NCBI RefSeq assembly: GCF_024206475.1
Contig: NZ_JAMBPR010000001.1
Coordinates: 62,001 to 126,000 of the forward strand
Reading direction: 5' to 3'
Origin: Paraburkholderia sp. CNPSo 3274
Lineage (GTDB): Bacteria > Pseudomonadota > Gammaproteobacteria > Burkholderiales > Burkholderiaceae
DNA length: 64,000 nucleotides
The translations under genes and the position numbers were made by a program. A model generated the notes under the pieces. It was not told the origin of the DNA, ran no database searches, and saw only the letters and a list, made by a program, of their open reading frames with translations. Shown here in pieces: positions 53,426 to 63,800 of this stretch; positions within the stretch are counted from its first letter, which is position 1; every line of letters starts with the position of its first letter.

Positions 53426-53992
53426 ATGGATACGAAGTTGACAGTGCGCGAGCAGGTTCTCGACCACGCCATCACCCTCATGATGCTGCGCGGCTACAAC
53501 GGGTTCAGCTATCGCGACCTGTCGGAGTTGGTGGGCGTGAAAACGTCGAGCATCCACTATTACTTCCCGTCGAAAGACGACCTGGTGCTGGAAGCGGTGA
53601 GCCAGTACAGCAGTGAAGTCATGGCGGGATTGCAATCGATCGACGCGGCGCTCCCGGCGCGCGAAAAGCTCGCTACGTACACGCGGCTCTTCGGCAAGAC
53701 GCTGGGCGACGGCAACCAGATCTGTCTGTGCGGCATGCTGGCCGCCGACATCGAGTCGCTGCCGGAAACCGTGCGTCAGGCTGTGCAGGTGTTCTTCCGC
53801 GCGAACGAAAACTGGCTGGCCGAGGTGCTGGCTCAAGGCGCGAAAGAAGGCACGCTGGTCGTGAGGGGCAAGCCCGAAAGTGCGGCCCGTACGTTGTTCG
53901 CGGCATTACAGGGCAGCGTCCTGGCGAGCCGGTTGTTCCATACGAAGTCGCGCCTCGAAGATGTCGAAGCCATGTGGCGCGTGGCTCTGTGA
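53426..53992 (+). CDS. TetR-family regulator of the Ohr region
   Basis: 188 aa from ATG at 53426, 8 bases past the -10; the transcript may be nearly leaderless. Helix-turn-helix: YRDLSELVGVKTSSIHYYFPSKDDLVLEAV. The ligand domain has the CxC-G-M pattern (QICLCGMLAADIESLP) common in electrophile-sensing TetR proteins. Its operator TATCT-N6-AGATA occurs at its own promoter and twice upstream of the Ohr gene, so it probably controls that gene. An Ohr gene under TetR rather than MarR (OhrR) control is less usual. Confidence 0.88.
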   Translation: MDTKLTVREQVLDHAITLMMLRGYNGFSYRDLSELVGVKTSSIHYYFPSKDDLVLEAVSQYSSEVMAGLQSIDAALPAREKLATYTRLFGKTLGDGNQICLCGMLAADIESLPETVRQAVQVFFRANENWLAEVLAQGAKEGTLVVRGKPESAARTLFAALQGSVLASRLFHTKSRLEDVEAMWRVAL

Positions 53993-54012
53993 AGTATTCT
54001 TGCCGGTAAGAC

Positions 54013-54037
54013 GGGGCGGCTAGCCGCCTCTTTTATT
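54013..54037 (+). terminator. Terminator after the TetR gene
   Basis: Stem of seven pairs (one G-T) around a CTAG loop (GGGGCGG/CCGCCTC), followed by TTTTATT. It ends the regulator transcript and leaves the downstream operators and Ohr gene to their own promoter. Confidence 0.75.
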
Positions 54038-54050
54038 AGGCCGTGAATTC

Positions 54051-54066
54051 TATCTTCTGATAGATA
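54051..54066 (+). promoter_or_regulatory. TetR operator copy 2
   Basis: TATCT-N6-AGATA, the same arms and spacing as in the TetR promoter. It lies 14 bases past the TetR terminator and just before the small ORF's ribosome site, so it would control transcription of the small ORF and Ohr gene. Confidence 0.7.
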
Positions 54067-54084
54067 GCTAGAAAGAGGAGCATC

Positions 54085-54213
54085 ATGAACGTGTTTCGAC
54101 GGCCGGAAATCTATCTGGTAATAGATAGAATGCAAAAAATGACGACCGGAAATTCGCAAGCGTTGCTCTTCTGCTGGACCCTGGTGCACATGGCTGTCGC
54201 CTTGCGCCACTAA
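54085..54213 (+). CDS. Possible 42-aa small ORF between TetR and Ohr
   Basis: Starts at ATG 54085 with GAGGAG at 54075-54080 and ends at TAA 54211-54213, 59 bases before the Ohr start. Peptide begins [16 protein letters not shown] and ends in a hydrophobic stretch. Operator copy 3 is inside the reading frame, which argues it may be leader DNA rather than a gene. No known family. Confidence 0.35.
   Translation: MNVFRRPEIYLVIDRMQKMTTGNSQALLFCWTLVHMAVALRH
54112..54127 (+). promoter_or_regulatory. TetR operator copy 3
   Basis: A third exact TATCT-N6-AGATA, 46 bases after copy 2 (61 centre to centre). Two sites on one face of the helix, about six turns apart, would suit cooperative repression or looping. 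It lies about 145 bases before the Ohr start. Confidence 0.7.
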
Positions 54214-54272
54214 ATTGAATGCCGTACTCCGCCGTACCCTCAACGAACCGTCTTTGCTCAAAGGAGCCTGTT

Positions 54273-54698
54273 ATGTCGATCGAAAAAGTCCTCTACCGCG
54301 CCGAAGCCAACGTCACCGGCGGCCGCGATGGCCGCGCCGTCATTCCCGCCAGCAACCTGGACCTCAGCCTCACCACGCCGCGCGAACTCGGCGGCGCGGG
54401 CGGCGAAGGCACGAACCCCGAGCAGCTTTTCGCCGCGGGCTATAGCGCATGCTTCATCGGCGCGATGAAGTTCGTCTCGGCGCGCGACAAGATCGCCCTG
54501 CCCGCCGATCTCTCGATCACCGGCAATGTCGGCATCGGCCAGATCCCGAATGGCTTCGGCATTGAAGTCGAACTGAAGATTTCGTTGCCCGGCATGGATC
54601 GCGCGGCCGCCCAGGCGCTCGTCGACAAGGCACATATCGTGTGCCCGTACTCGAACGCCACGCGCGGCAACATCGACGTGACGCTGACCATCGTCTAA
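54273..54698 (+). CDS. ohr: Organic hydroperoxide resistance protein, Ohr/OsmC family
   Basis: 141 aa from ATG at 54273, with AAGGAG at 54261-54266. Ohr thiol peroxidase: the peroxidatic Cys60 is in [10 protein letters not shown] and the resolving Cys124 in VCPYSNAT; the family start [18 protein letters not shown] and [20 protein letters not shown] are clear. It reduces organic hydroperoxides with lipoyl-protein electrons. It is probably repressed by the upstream TetR protein. A terminator follows. Confidence 0.93.
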   Translation: MSIEKVLYRAEANVTGGRDGRAVIPASNLDLSLTTPRELGGAGGEGTNPEQLFAAGYSACFIGAMKFVSARDKIALPADLSITGNVGIGQIPNGFGIEVELKISLPGMDRAAAQALVDKAHIVCPYSNATRGNIDVTLTIV

Positions 54699-54722
54699 AC
54701 CGCGAGCAGCATGCAGCACGAG

Positions 54723-54756
54723 TCGAGGGCCGCCATAAGCGGCCCTCGATTCTTTT
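54723..54756 (+). terminator. Terminator after ohr
   Basis: Perfect 11-bp stem (arms TCGAGGGCCGC and GCGGCCCTCGA) with a CATAA-type loop, then TTCTTTT. It separates ohr from the convergent recD gene, whose stop is 10 bases further on. Confidence 0.85.
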
Positions 54757-54765
54757 GCCGGTCGC

Positions 54766-56991
54766 TCACGCAGCCTGAGCGTCGCGCGCGAGTGCCGCCA
54801 TGAGGCCGCTTGCGCGCTGCACTTTGGCGAGCACGGCACGATCGAGCACGGAGCGACCCTCGGGCACCGCGAGCGTGAGAAACGAACGCGCACGTGTAAT
54901 GCCGGTGTAGACGAGTTCGCGCGTGAGAATGGGGCTGTACGTATCGGGCAGCACGAGCGCGGCGTGGGTGAACTCCGAGCCCTGCGACTTGTGAACGGTG
55001 AGCGCGAACACCGTCTCCACGCCCTGCAAGCGGCTCGGCGACACCCACTTCACGCCGCCCGAGCCGTCGCCGGCCAGGAAGGCCACGCGCAACACGGGCG
55101 GCTCCCCCGCCGCAACGGGCAGTTCCAGCGCGATGCCGATGTCGCCGTTCATGAGCCCAAGCTCGTAGTCGTTGTGCATGACGAGTACGGGCCGGCCGGC
55201 GTACCAGTCGCCGTGCGGGTCGATGAGCCCTTCTTCGTGCAGCAGGCGCGCCACGCGGCGGTTCAGGCCTTCGACGCCCCACGGACCGCGCCGCAGCGCG
55301 CACAGCAGCTGAAACGCGCTGTGCGCCTCGAGCACGCCAGCGGCCCAGCCGGACAGCGCCTCGGGCGTCGCGCCGGGCTCGGGCCGGGTCGTTCGCATCG
55401 TTTCCAGGTAGTGGCGGTAGCCCTGGCGCTGCGAGTGCGCGGCGCTGTGTTCGCCCACGCGGCCATCGACGATCAGCGAGCGCAACGGTCCGTCATTGTC
55501 GGCGGGACACACGAGGCGCGCGAGATCCTCGTAACCGCGTGACCAGACCTTCGCGACACCCACTGCATCGCCCGTGTTAACGAGTTCGGCCAGTGCGCCG
55601 ATGCCGCTTTCCGATGCGAAACGATGGCTCTCGCGCAGCATCGCGATGGCCTGGTCGAGCGGCAGGCCGTGCGCATCGAGCATGGCCGCGTCGATGCGCT
55701 CGCCAGTGGCCGCTTCGAGCCACGCCCGCGACGCCTGCGTGTAGTGCCCTTCTCGCGCGCGGTCGCACAATTCGCCCAGCACCGCCCCGGCCTCGACCGA
55801 AGCAAGCTGGTCCTTGTCGCCAAGCAGGATGAGCCGCGCAGAGGGCGGCAGCGCGTCGAGGACGGCGGCCATCATTTCGAGGTCGACCATCGAGGCCTCG
55901 TCGATCACGAGCACGTCCACGGGCAGCGGATTCGCGGCGTCGTGCCTGAAGCGCCGGCTGCCGGGCCGCGTGCCGAGCACGCGATGCAGCGTAGTCACGA
56001 CGGTCGGAATCGCATTGCGCAGCGCCACGGCGTCCACGTGTGCCTGCAGCGCATCGAACGGCAGCCGCTCCACCGCGCCCGCGATCGACTCGTTCAAACG
56101 CGCCGCGGCCTTGCCGGTGGGCGCGGCAAGCCGGATGCGCAAAGGCCGCGCGGCATGCGTTCCCTGCCCCACACGGCCGAGTGCGAGTGTCTGCAGGAGA
56201 GCCAACAATCTCACGACCGTAGTCGTCTTGCCCGTGCCCGGCCCGCCCGTGACGATGCTGAACGCGCTGCGCGCGGCGAGCGCGCAGGCGAGCTTCTGCC
56301 AGTCGGCGGCGCGCGCAGCTTGATCGGCGCGTGCCTCGCCGTTACGCGGCGCGAACAACGCGTCGAGCGCCGCGCGCGCGATCTCGAGCGGCAACGCGGC
56401 TTCAAGCTGTGCAGCGCGTGTGAGTCGGCGCTCGATGCCCTCACGCACGTCCTGCTCGTATTGCCAGTAGCGCCGCAAATAAAGCCGTGTGCCCGCAAGC
56501 ACGAGCGGCGCATTGCCTTGTGCAACGTCGACGACCGCCGTCTCCTCGCTCACGAGATCGGGCACAGCGAGCGCCGCGCGCCACTGCGCGAGCGTGACGC
56601 CCGCGAGCACTTCGGCAGGCGGCTGCGCCGGCACCGCGGCCAGCATTTGCGGCCCGTCGGGCGGCAGGGAAAGCGCGAACGCCGGGTCTTCCAGCGTGGC
56701 CTTCAGGTCGAGACACACATGACCGCGCCCAAGCTGATGGCTCGCAAGCGCGGCCGCCAGCAGCAACAATGGCGGACTGTGCGGCGCTTCAGTCCACAAA
56801 AAGCGCGCGAATGCGGCATCGAGCGTACGGAGCCAGCTGCGCTCGACCCAATTGTCGAGCACGCCGAGCATTTGCACGGCGGTTTCACGCGCGGCGCCTG
56901 GCCTCGGTTCCGCCGCGGCCTCCGGCATGTCCAGATTCTCGAACAGATCGCCGGTGAGGCCGTCCTGCCCTTTCGTGCGGCGCCTCGTCAT
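54766..56991 (-). CDS. recD: Exodeoxyribonuclease V alpha subunit, RecD helicase
   Basis: 741 aa from ATG at 56991, which overlaps the recB stop (ATGA). Superfamily 1 helicase motifs: Walker A VTGGPGTGKTTTVVRLL, Walker B VLVIDEASMVDLEM, GDKDQLASVEAGAVLGELC, and the C-terminal VHKSQGSEFTHAALVLP. RecD is the fast 5'-3' motor of RecBCD, moving on the 5'-ended strand at double-strand breaks. Somewhat longer than E. coli RecD (608 aa), with an N-terminal extension. Last gene of the recC-recB-recD operon. Confidence 0.95.
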   Translation of the reverse strand: MTRRRTKGQDGLTGDLFENLDMPEAAAEPRPGAARETAVQMLGVLDNWVERSWLRTLDAAFARFLWTEAPHSPPLLLLAAALASHQLGRGHVCLDLKATLEDPAFALSLPPDGPQMLAAVPAQPPAEVLAGVTLAQWRAALAVPDLVSEETAVVDVAQGNAPLVLAGTRLYLRRYWQYEQDVREGIERRLTRAAQLEAALPLEIARAALDALFAPRNGEARADQAARAADWQKLACALAARSAFSIVTGGPGTGKTTTVVRLLALLQTLALGRVGQGTHAARPLRIRLAAPTGKAAARLNESIAGAVERLPFDALQAHVDAVALRNAIPTVVTTLHRVLGTRPGSRRFRHDAANPLPVDVLVIDEASMVDLEMMAAVLDALPPSARLILLGDKDQLASVEAGAVLGELCDRAREGHYTQASRAWLEAATGERIDAAMLDAHGLPLDQAIAMLRESHRFASESGIGALAELVNTGDAVGVAKVWSRGYEDLARLVCPADNDGPLRSLIVDGRVGEHSAAHSQRQGYRHYLETMRTTRPEPGATPEALSGWAAGVLEAHSAFQLLCALRRGPWGVEGLNRRVARLLHEEGLIDPHGDWYAGRPVLVMHNDYELGLMNGDIGIALELPVAAGEPPVLRVAFLAGDGSGGVKWVSPSRLQGVETVFALTVHKSQGSEFTHAALVLPDTYSPILTRELVYTGITRARSFLTLAVPEGRSVLDRAVLAKVQRASGLMAALARDAQAA

Positions 56992-59900
56992 GCCAAATCC
57001 TCCCGCGCGTTACGACGCGCGAAGAGCGCATCGAGTCGTTCGATCAGTTCGCGCGGCGGCCGCTCGCAATGCAGCCCCTGTCCCGGGGCGCGGCCGCCGC
57101 GCAGGAACAGATACACAGCACCGCCCACGTGGCGGTCATAGTCGTAATCGGGCAGGCGCGACTTGAGCAGCCGGTGCAGCGCGAACAGATAGAGCACGTA
57201 TTGCAGTTCGTAGCGCGAATGCAGGATCTGCGCGCGCATTTTCGCGCTCGTGTACGAAGCATCGTCGGGGCCGAGCCAGTTCGACTTGTAATCGGCCACG
57301 TAATAGCGGCCTTCGTGTTCGAACACGAGATCCATGAAGCCCTTGAGCATGCCGTTGAGCGTGGCGGCGTCGAGCGCGGGGCGCGCCTCGCCGTCCAGCG
57401 TGAATTCGGTGACGAGCGCATCGATTGCGAGTGTATCGACGGCATGTGCCGTGACCCAGAACTCCAGTTCGGCCATATACGCACCGGGTTCGAACTCCGC
57501 GAACGCCACGGGCACCACGCGCTCGCCTTCGATGTCCGGCAGACGCAGCGGCGTGCGCACGAGTTCCAGCATCCACGCCGTGAGCGTCTCGATCCAGTGC
57601 GACCAGCCGCGCGCGCTGCAGCGGCGCGCGACCATGTCGCGCACGCGCGCTTCGTCTTGCGCGATTTCGGCGAAGCCTTCGTTGGCGGCCCATTCCATCA
57701 GTTCGTGCAGAAAGGTGCCCGCGTCGGCGCCGCGCTCGAACCCGTGCATCGGCGCAAGCGCGGGTGCGACGAGCGCCTGGGCAGCGCCTGCGAATGCCTC
57801 GTCGTCCTCGGGCGGCACGCTCGCGTCGAGCAGTTCGAGGAACACGTCCTCGCTGCGCGTGTCGGGCGCGCCGCGCGCATCGTCCGCTTCGACGGGAACG
57901 CCCGCACCGATCGACGTTTCGAGCGTTTTCAGGCTCGAATAGCTCGCGATCCACCAGCGCTCGCGCTCGCGATGCACGAGCGTGCGCGCCTCGCCGCGCA
58001 CAGCGCCGGTGTCGCGCAGCGCGAGCACGTCGCGGCGCGCTTCGGGAGCGGGCGCGACGGCGATGTCCGCGCACGGGCCGCGCAATGTGTCGAGCAATGC
58101 TTCGGTTTCCTCAGCGGGAATGGCAGCGCCGCCACCCAGCAGATAACCGAACGCGCTCGCCTCGACGCCCTGCACCGGTCCATAGCCGACCCACGTCGCG
58201 TAACGCGCGCGCGTCAGTGCGACGTAGAGCTTGCGCAGATCTTCGCCGAGGCGCTCGCGATCGGCCTGACGCAGCACGCGCGCGTCGGCCTCTAGCGTGA
58301 CGCGCAATTCGCCTTCATCGTCGTGCCACTTGAACGGCACGTCGTCGGGTTTGACGGCGCGGTGCGCGCACGCGAACGGCAAAAACACGAGCGGATACTC
58401 CAGGCCCTTCGACTTGTGGATCGTCACCACCTGCACGAGTCCCGCATCGCTTTCCAGACGCAACTGGCGCGCGTCGCCCCCGCCGCCCGCGCTTTCATCT
58501 TCGCGCTGCTCGTCGAGATAGCGGATCAGCGCGTGCTCGCCGTCGAGTTGCGTGCTCGCCTGTTGCAGCAGTTCGGCGAGATGCAACAGGTTCGTGAGCG
58601 CGCGCTCGCCATTCAGCCCTGCGCCGGCCGCCTCGCCAAGCAAGCGCTGCGGCACGTGAAAGTCGTTGAACAAGCGGCGCAACATGGGCAGCACGCCCTT
58701 CCTGCGCCAGCATTCGCGATACTCGCGGAACTGCAGCACACGCGACTCCCACGCGATCTCGTCGTGCCCGAGCCGGTCGAGTTCGGCCCATTCGAGCCCG
58801 AGCGTCGCCGTAGCGAGCGCCGTGCGCACGAGGCGGCCGTCGTCGGGCTCGGCACAGGCCGCGAGCCAGAAGCGCAGTTCTTCGGACTGCGGCGTCTGGT
58901 ACACCGAATCGCGATCCGAGAGATAGACGCTGCGCACGCCGCGCGCGGCCAGCGCTTCGCGTATCGCTTGCGCCTCGCTGCGGTTGTTGACGAGCACCGC
59001 CATATCGGCGGGCTGCAACGGCCGCATGCCGCGTTCGCCCGAGAAACCCGCTGCCTGCTCCTGGCCGAGATTGAGCAGGCGCACCATCTCGGTCGCGCAG
59101 CTGCCGGCCATGCCCGCGAGATACGCGCCCTTGCTGAGCGGCTTGCCATCTGCGGCAGGCGGCATCCACCAGACGTTGAGCGCGGGCAGCGCCGCACCGG
59201 CTGCTACGAGCTTATCGGGCCGTCCATGCGCATCGGCAGCCACGAACGGCAACGCGTTTTCGCCTCCATCAGGGTTGCGAAACAAAAACGCGCCGCTGCC
59301 CTCGGGCCGCGATTCCGCCGCCTCGAAGCAGCGGTTCACCGCCTCGACCATCGCGCGCGTGGAGCGGAAATTCTTCTTGAGCGTATAGCGCCGCCCTTCG
59401 CAGGCACGGCGCGCGCGCAGGTAGGTGTAGATGTCCGCGCCGCGAAACGCGTAGATCGCCTGCTTCGGATCGCCAATCAAGACGATGGCCGTCTCGGTGT
59501 CGTGTTCGGCGATACGATAGACCGCATCGAAAATCTGGTACTGAACCGGGTCGGTGTCCTGAAACTCGTCGATCAGTGCGACCGGATACTGCTTGCGGAT
59601 GATTTCCGCGAGACGTGGCCCGTTCTCGCGCTGCAGCGCCGCGCGCAGCCGCGTGAGCAGATCGTCGAAGCCCATTTGCGAACGGCGCGCCTCTTCTTCC
59701 TCGAAGCGCTTCGCCACCCAGCGCGCCGAGTGGCACAGCAGGTCCTGTTTCGCCTCGGGCGGCGAACCGAGCGACTCGCGCAAGCTTTCCATCGCCACGA
59801 AGGCCGCATGCTCGGGCGGCTCGCCCTTGACCCAGATCTCGGCCAGGCCGGTAGGCGTCAGACGCGTCCACACGGCCGCCTTGTCGTCGAAGCCGGGATG

Positions 59901-60824
59901 CGCGGACTCGGGATCGTTGGCCCAGTCGCGCAGCTTGCCGATCCATGTTTCGCCGTGCTTCGAATTAAGCTTTCTGGCGTCGAACTGCTTCGCTGCGCGC
60001 GCCGCGTTGAGCAACACCTCGACCTCGTCGATCCAGACGCGCCACGGCGCCTTCAGCGTTTCGAGTTCGTCGATTGCGCGCTTGCGGGCGTGTGCGAGCG
60101 CCGCATCGGGATCGCATGCATCGGGCAAAAGATCGGCGTGCGCGAGCAGTCCGCGTATCGCACCGTGCAATTCGTCGGGACTCGCGAACCATGCGCTCAC
60201 TTCGGCGGCGCTTGCCGCGTCGAGGGGCGCCATGAAGGTGCGCCAGTAGTCGCGCACGACTTCGGCGCGCAATTCCGTCTGGTCGGTTTCGAGCGTCTGC
60301 GAAAAGAGGCTGTCGCTGTCGAACGCGTGCTCGCTCAGCATGCGATTGCACCAGCCATGGATCGTCGAGACCGCGGCCTCGTCCATCCATTCGGCCGCAA
60401 GTTGCAGGCGGCGCGCGCACGCGGGCCACTGCTCCGGCGAGTAGTCCTCGCGCAGGTCGTGCAACAGGTCTTCTCCCGGCTCGCGCTCGGGCACGTCTTC
60501 AGGCTCGACACGGAAGCATTCGGCGGCTTCGATGAGGCGCGCGCGTATGCGCTCGCGCAGTTCCTTCGTCGCCGCGTCGGTGAAGGTCACGACGAGAATT
60601 TCGGGCGGCGTGAGCGCGCGGCCTGCCGTGCGCGCCTCGTCGTCGAAATCCGCTTCGTCGCTTGCTGCGTTGAGCGCGCCGTGCCCCAGCACGAGGCGCA
60701 CGTACAGCATGGCAATCGTGAAAGTCTTGCCCGTGCCCGCGCTCGCTTCGATCAGGCGGCTGCCGTATAGCGGGAAGCGCAGCGGCTCCAGCACGTGTGC
60801 GTCCATGTTCCCGAGCGGATTCAT
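56988..60824 (-). CDS. recB: Exodeoxyribonuclease V beta subunit, RecB helicase-nuclease
   Basis: 1278 aa from ATG at 60824, overlapping the recC stop (ATGA), a bit longer than E. coli RecB (1180). Walker A IEASAGTGKTFTIAMLY, Walker B VALIDEFQDTDPVQY, VTIHKSKGLEYPLVFLP; and a C-terminal nuclease domain with the catalytic cluster FMDLVFEHEGRYYVADYKS (Asp, Asp, Lys), as in E. coli D1067, D1080, K1082. It is the 3'-5' motor and the only nuclease of the complex. No frameshifts seen. Confidence 0.96.
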   Translation of the reverse strand: MNPLGNMDAHVLEPLRFPLYGSRLIEASAGTGKTFTIAMLYVRLVLGHGALNAASDEADFDDEARTAGRALTPPEILVVTFTDAATKELRERIRARLIEAAECFRVEPEDVPEREPGEDLLHDLREDYSPEQWPACARRLQLAAEWMDEAAVSTIHGWCNRMLSEHAFDSDSLFSQTLETDQTELRAEVVRDYWRTFMAPLDAASAAEVSAWFASPDELHGAIRGLLAHADLLPDACDPDAALAHARKRAIDELETLKAPWRVWIDEVEVLLNAARAAKQFDARKLNSKHGETWIGKLRDWANDPESAHPGFDDKAAVWTRLTPTGLAEIWVKGEPPEHAAFVAMESLRESLGSPPEAKQDLLCHSARWVAKRFEEEEARRSQMGFDDLLTRLRAALQRENGPRLAEIIRKQYPVALIDEFQDTDPVQYQIFDAVYRIAEHDTETAIVLIGDPKQAIYAFRGADIYTYLRARRACEGRRYTLKKNFRSTRAMVEAVNRCFEAAESRPEGSGAFLFRNPDGGENALPFVAADAHGRPDKLVAAGAALPALNVWWMPPAADGKPLSKGAYLAGMAGSCATEMVRLLNLGQEQAAGFSGERGMRPLQPADMAVLVNNRSEAQAIREALAARGVRSVYLSDRDSVYQTPQSEELRFWLAACAEPDDGRLVRTALATATLGLEWAELDRLGHDEIAWESRVLQFREYRECWRRKGVLPMLRRLFNDFHVPQRLLGEAAGAGLNGERALTNLLHLAELLQQASTQLDGEHALIRYLDEQREDESAGGGGDARQLRLESDAGLVQVVTIHKSKGLEYPLVFLPFACAHRAVKPDDVPFKWHDDEGELRVTLEADARVLRQADRERLGEDLRKLYVALTRARYATWVGYGPVQGVEASAFGYLLGGGAAIPAEETEALLDTLRGPCADIAVAPAPEARRDVLALRDTGAVRGEARTLVHRERERWWIASYSSLKTLETSIGAGVPVEADDARGAPDTRSEDVFLELLDASVPPEDDEAFAGAAQALVAPALAPMHGFERGADAGTFLHELMEWAANEGFAEIAQDEARVRDMVARRCSARGWSHWIETLTAWMLELVRTPLRLPDIEGERVVPVAFAEFEPGAYMAELEFWVTAHAVDTLAIDALVTEFTLDGEARPALDAATLNGMLKGFMDLVFEHEGRYYVADYKSNWLGPDDASYTSAKMRAQILHSRYELQYVLYLFALHRLLKSRLPDYDYDRHVGGAVYLFLRGGRAPGQGLHCERPPRELIERLDALFARRNAREDLA

Positions 60825-63800
60825 GCCGTTTCTCCTGCCTCGCTCGAGGCACGCTTCGCACGCGACGACGCGAGCGGCGCGCGGCTTACCGGCAGCAACA
60901 GCGTCATAGCGAGCGTAATGAAATCGTCGTGGGCAACGAGCGCGTCGAAATCGGGGAAAGCGCGGCGCAGATACGCATTCGTCTCGCGCTCGCCGGGCGT
61001 GCGGCCATTGCCCTCGTAGGCCGCGCGTGCCGCTTCCCACGCTTCGGCAGGCACCATCGCGCGCGTGCCGTCGAATGGATCGGGCAACTTGCGCAGCCAT
61101 GCAAACGCGGTCTTCACCGCGAGCGGCAAGGGCCGGCGCGCACCGTCGTCCCATGCGGCAAGCAAGGCGAGCAGATAGTCGCGCGCAACCCGCGCGTCGA
61201 GCGGCGCGAACTCCGCCACACCCACCTTGCTCACGATCACCGTGGTCACCGGCCCGGCCGCGATCTGCGCAGCCAGGTGCGCGACCCAGTAGGGCACGAG
61301 ACGGTCGCTGCGATAGCGGCTGTCCTTCACTAGCGTGCCCGGCTCCAGAATCACGCGGCCGAGTGCGCCCTCCGGGCCCGCACGCAAGTCGTCGAGCCAG
61401 TCGTCGAGCGAAACGATTCGGCCTTCGAGCGTTGCATCGAGACGAATTTCGTATTGATGCTCTAGCGGCTCGGGCCAGCGTGCAAGCGCCTTGCGATATT
61501 CGGCGAAAAGCTCGGCCATGGGCGCGAGCAGTTCTTCGCCGCTCACCTCGCCAAAGCCGCCGGTCGCGAGGTCGCCGCTGCGATGCATGCGCTCGAGGCG
61601 CGCAAGCGCGGCCGGTTCGAGATCGTCTTCGCCGCGCTCCATCGCCAGGAGCTGCGCGCGGATCAGTTCGCCCTGGAGTTGCCACGCCTGCAACGCATCC
61701 ACCTCGAAGGGTTCGTGATTTTCGCTCGCCGCGTCTTCGCTTTCGAAGGCCACGCGCAGACGCTGCCGGAAGAAGCTGCGAACCGGCTCGCGCAGGAATT
61801 CGCCGAGCTCGCGAATCGAAAGCGGCTCGTCGCGCTCAGGCGGCGCGAGGACTTCAGCGTTCGCTTCGGCTGCAGGCCGCACCTGTGCCGGCTTGCCCCA
61901 CTCGTGCGCGTACGTGTATAGCGTCGCCTCTTCCGGGCGCGGCGGAAAATAGTCCGGGCTGAACGGCTGCAGGCGATGTTCGATGGTCAACGCGTCGAGC
62001 AGCGCTTCGCCATCGTTGTCTTCGTCGCCTTCGAGCCGCCAGCCAGCCTTTAGATGATCGCGCAACTGCCCGACCAGGACCGAAGGCGGGCGCGGCGTGT
62101 TGTCGGTCACGCTGCGCCCGATCCACGAAACATGCAGATGGTCGCGCGCCGAGAGTAGCGCTTCGAGGAACAGATAGCGGTCGTCTTCGCGGCGCGAGCG
62201 GTCGCCGGGACGATAGTCGCGGCGCATGAGGTCGAAGTCGAGCGGCGTGCGGCTGCGCGGATAGTCGCCGTCGTTCATGCCGAGCAGGCACACGCGGCGG
62301 AACGGAATGGCCCGCATCGGCATCAGCGTGGCAAAGGTCACGGCGCCCGCGAAGAAGCGCTGTGAGAGCCCGCCGCCTTCGAGCGCCGCGAGCCAGTTCT
62401 CAGCGACGATGGCAAGCGGCAAGGTCTCCATGAGCGCGGCTTCGGCGCAGGCCTCGCGCCACGTTTCGAGCGCGCCGTCGAGGCGGTCGAGCGTGTAAGC
62501 GTCTTCGTCCTGCGCAGCGAAAAACGCCGCCTTCAACGCGCGCAGACGCTCGCACCACACTTCCACCGTGGCCGGCTCGCGCAGCGTACGCCACGCGTGG
62601 TCGAGCGCATCCACGAGGCGCGTGAGCGGTCCCAGCAACGCGGCGTCGAGCCCGCCGATTTCGCTGTACGGCTCGATGCCGCGCCATGCGCCCGCACGCT
62701 CGCCGGCGGCGTAGCCCAGCAGCATGCGCCGCAAACCGAACGCCCAACTATTGGGTGCGCTCAGTTCGTCGGCCTGGGGGAGCCCGAGGCTCGCGCGCTG
62801 GCCCGCATGCAGGCCCCAGCGGATATTCGCGCCGTCGATCCAGTTGCGCAACGTGGGCACGTCGTCGACGTCGATGTCAAAGCGCGCACGTACAGCCGGC
62901 ACTTCGAGCAGATCGAGCACGTCGCTCACCGTCACGCGCGAGTACGGCAGCGAAAGCAGCATTTCCAGCGCGCCGATGAGCGGGTCGAACGCGCGCTGCG
63001 CACGGTCGGCCACGCTGAACGGAATGCTGCGCGGGTCGTTGCCGTCGAGCAGGCCGAACACGGCCTGGATATGCGGTGCGTAGACCTCGATGTCGGGCAC
63101 CATCACGATCACGTCGCGCGGACGCAGTTCGGGGTCCGCCGCAAACGCGGCGAGCAGGCGGTCGTGCAGGATCTCCACTTCACGCTGCGCACTGTGCGCG
63201 ATGTGAAAGCGAATGGATTCGTCTTCCTGCACATTGACAGGTTCCCAGCGCGCGCGCGTCTCGCCAAGCGGCCGCAGATCGCGAATGTCGTCCTGCAACT
63301 GCGAGAGCAGCGTGAGCGCATCTTCGCCGTCGAACAGATCGATACGCTGGCCAATGCGCGTGAAGTGTGGCGTGTACGTCTCGCGCGCTTCATCGCTATC
63401 GTATTCGTCGAGCAGGCCAATGAAGTCGCGCCCCTGCTTGCCCCAGGCCGCGAGCAAGGGCTGGGAATGCAGATGCAACTGCGCCTCTTCGAGCTGGTCC
63501 GGCGCGCCCGCGCGGCGGCGCTGGCGCGCGTGGCGTGCGCGCAGCAGGTCCTGGTCGGCGACGATGTCGGCCCAGTAGTGCATGCACGGGTTATGCACGC
63601 ACATCAGCACCTGGCTCCAGCGCGCGAGCGCCGCGAGGACTTCCACCGACTGGCGCGCGAGGCTCGAAATGCCGAACACCACAAGCCGGCGCGGCAAGCC
63701 CTTCGGCCGTGCGTCGCCCTCCTGCCATGACTGCGCGCGCTCCATGAACGCTTCGTGCACGGCGGCGCGCCCCGTGTCACGCAAGCCGATGCCGTCTTGC

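Noticed and set aside
53426..54698. TetR and Ohr considered one operon
   Set aside because: A terminator at 54013-54037 lies between them and operators are repeated downstream, so they probably have separate promoters.
58323..60770. Open plus-strand frame of 815 codons across recB
   Set aside because: Lies entirely over recB in the opposite strand, has no ribosome site or family, and long open antisense frames are normal at this GC content.
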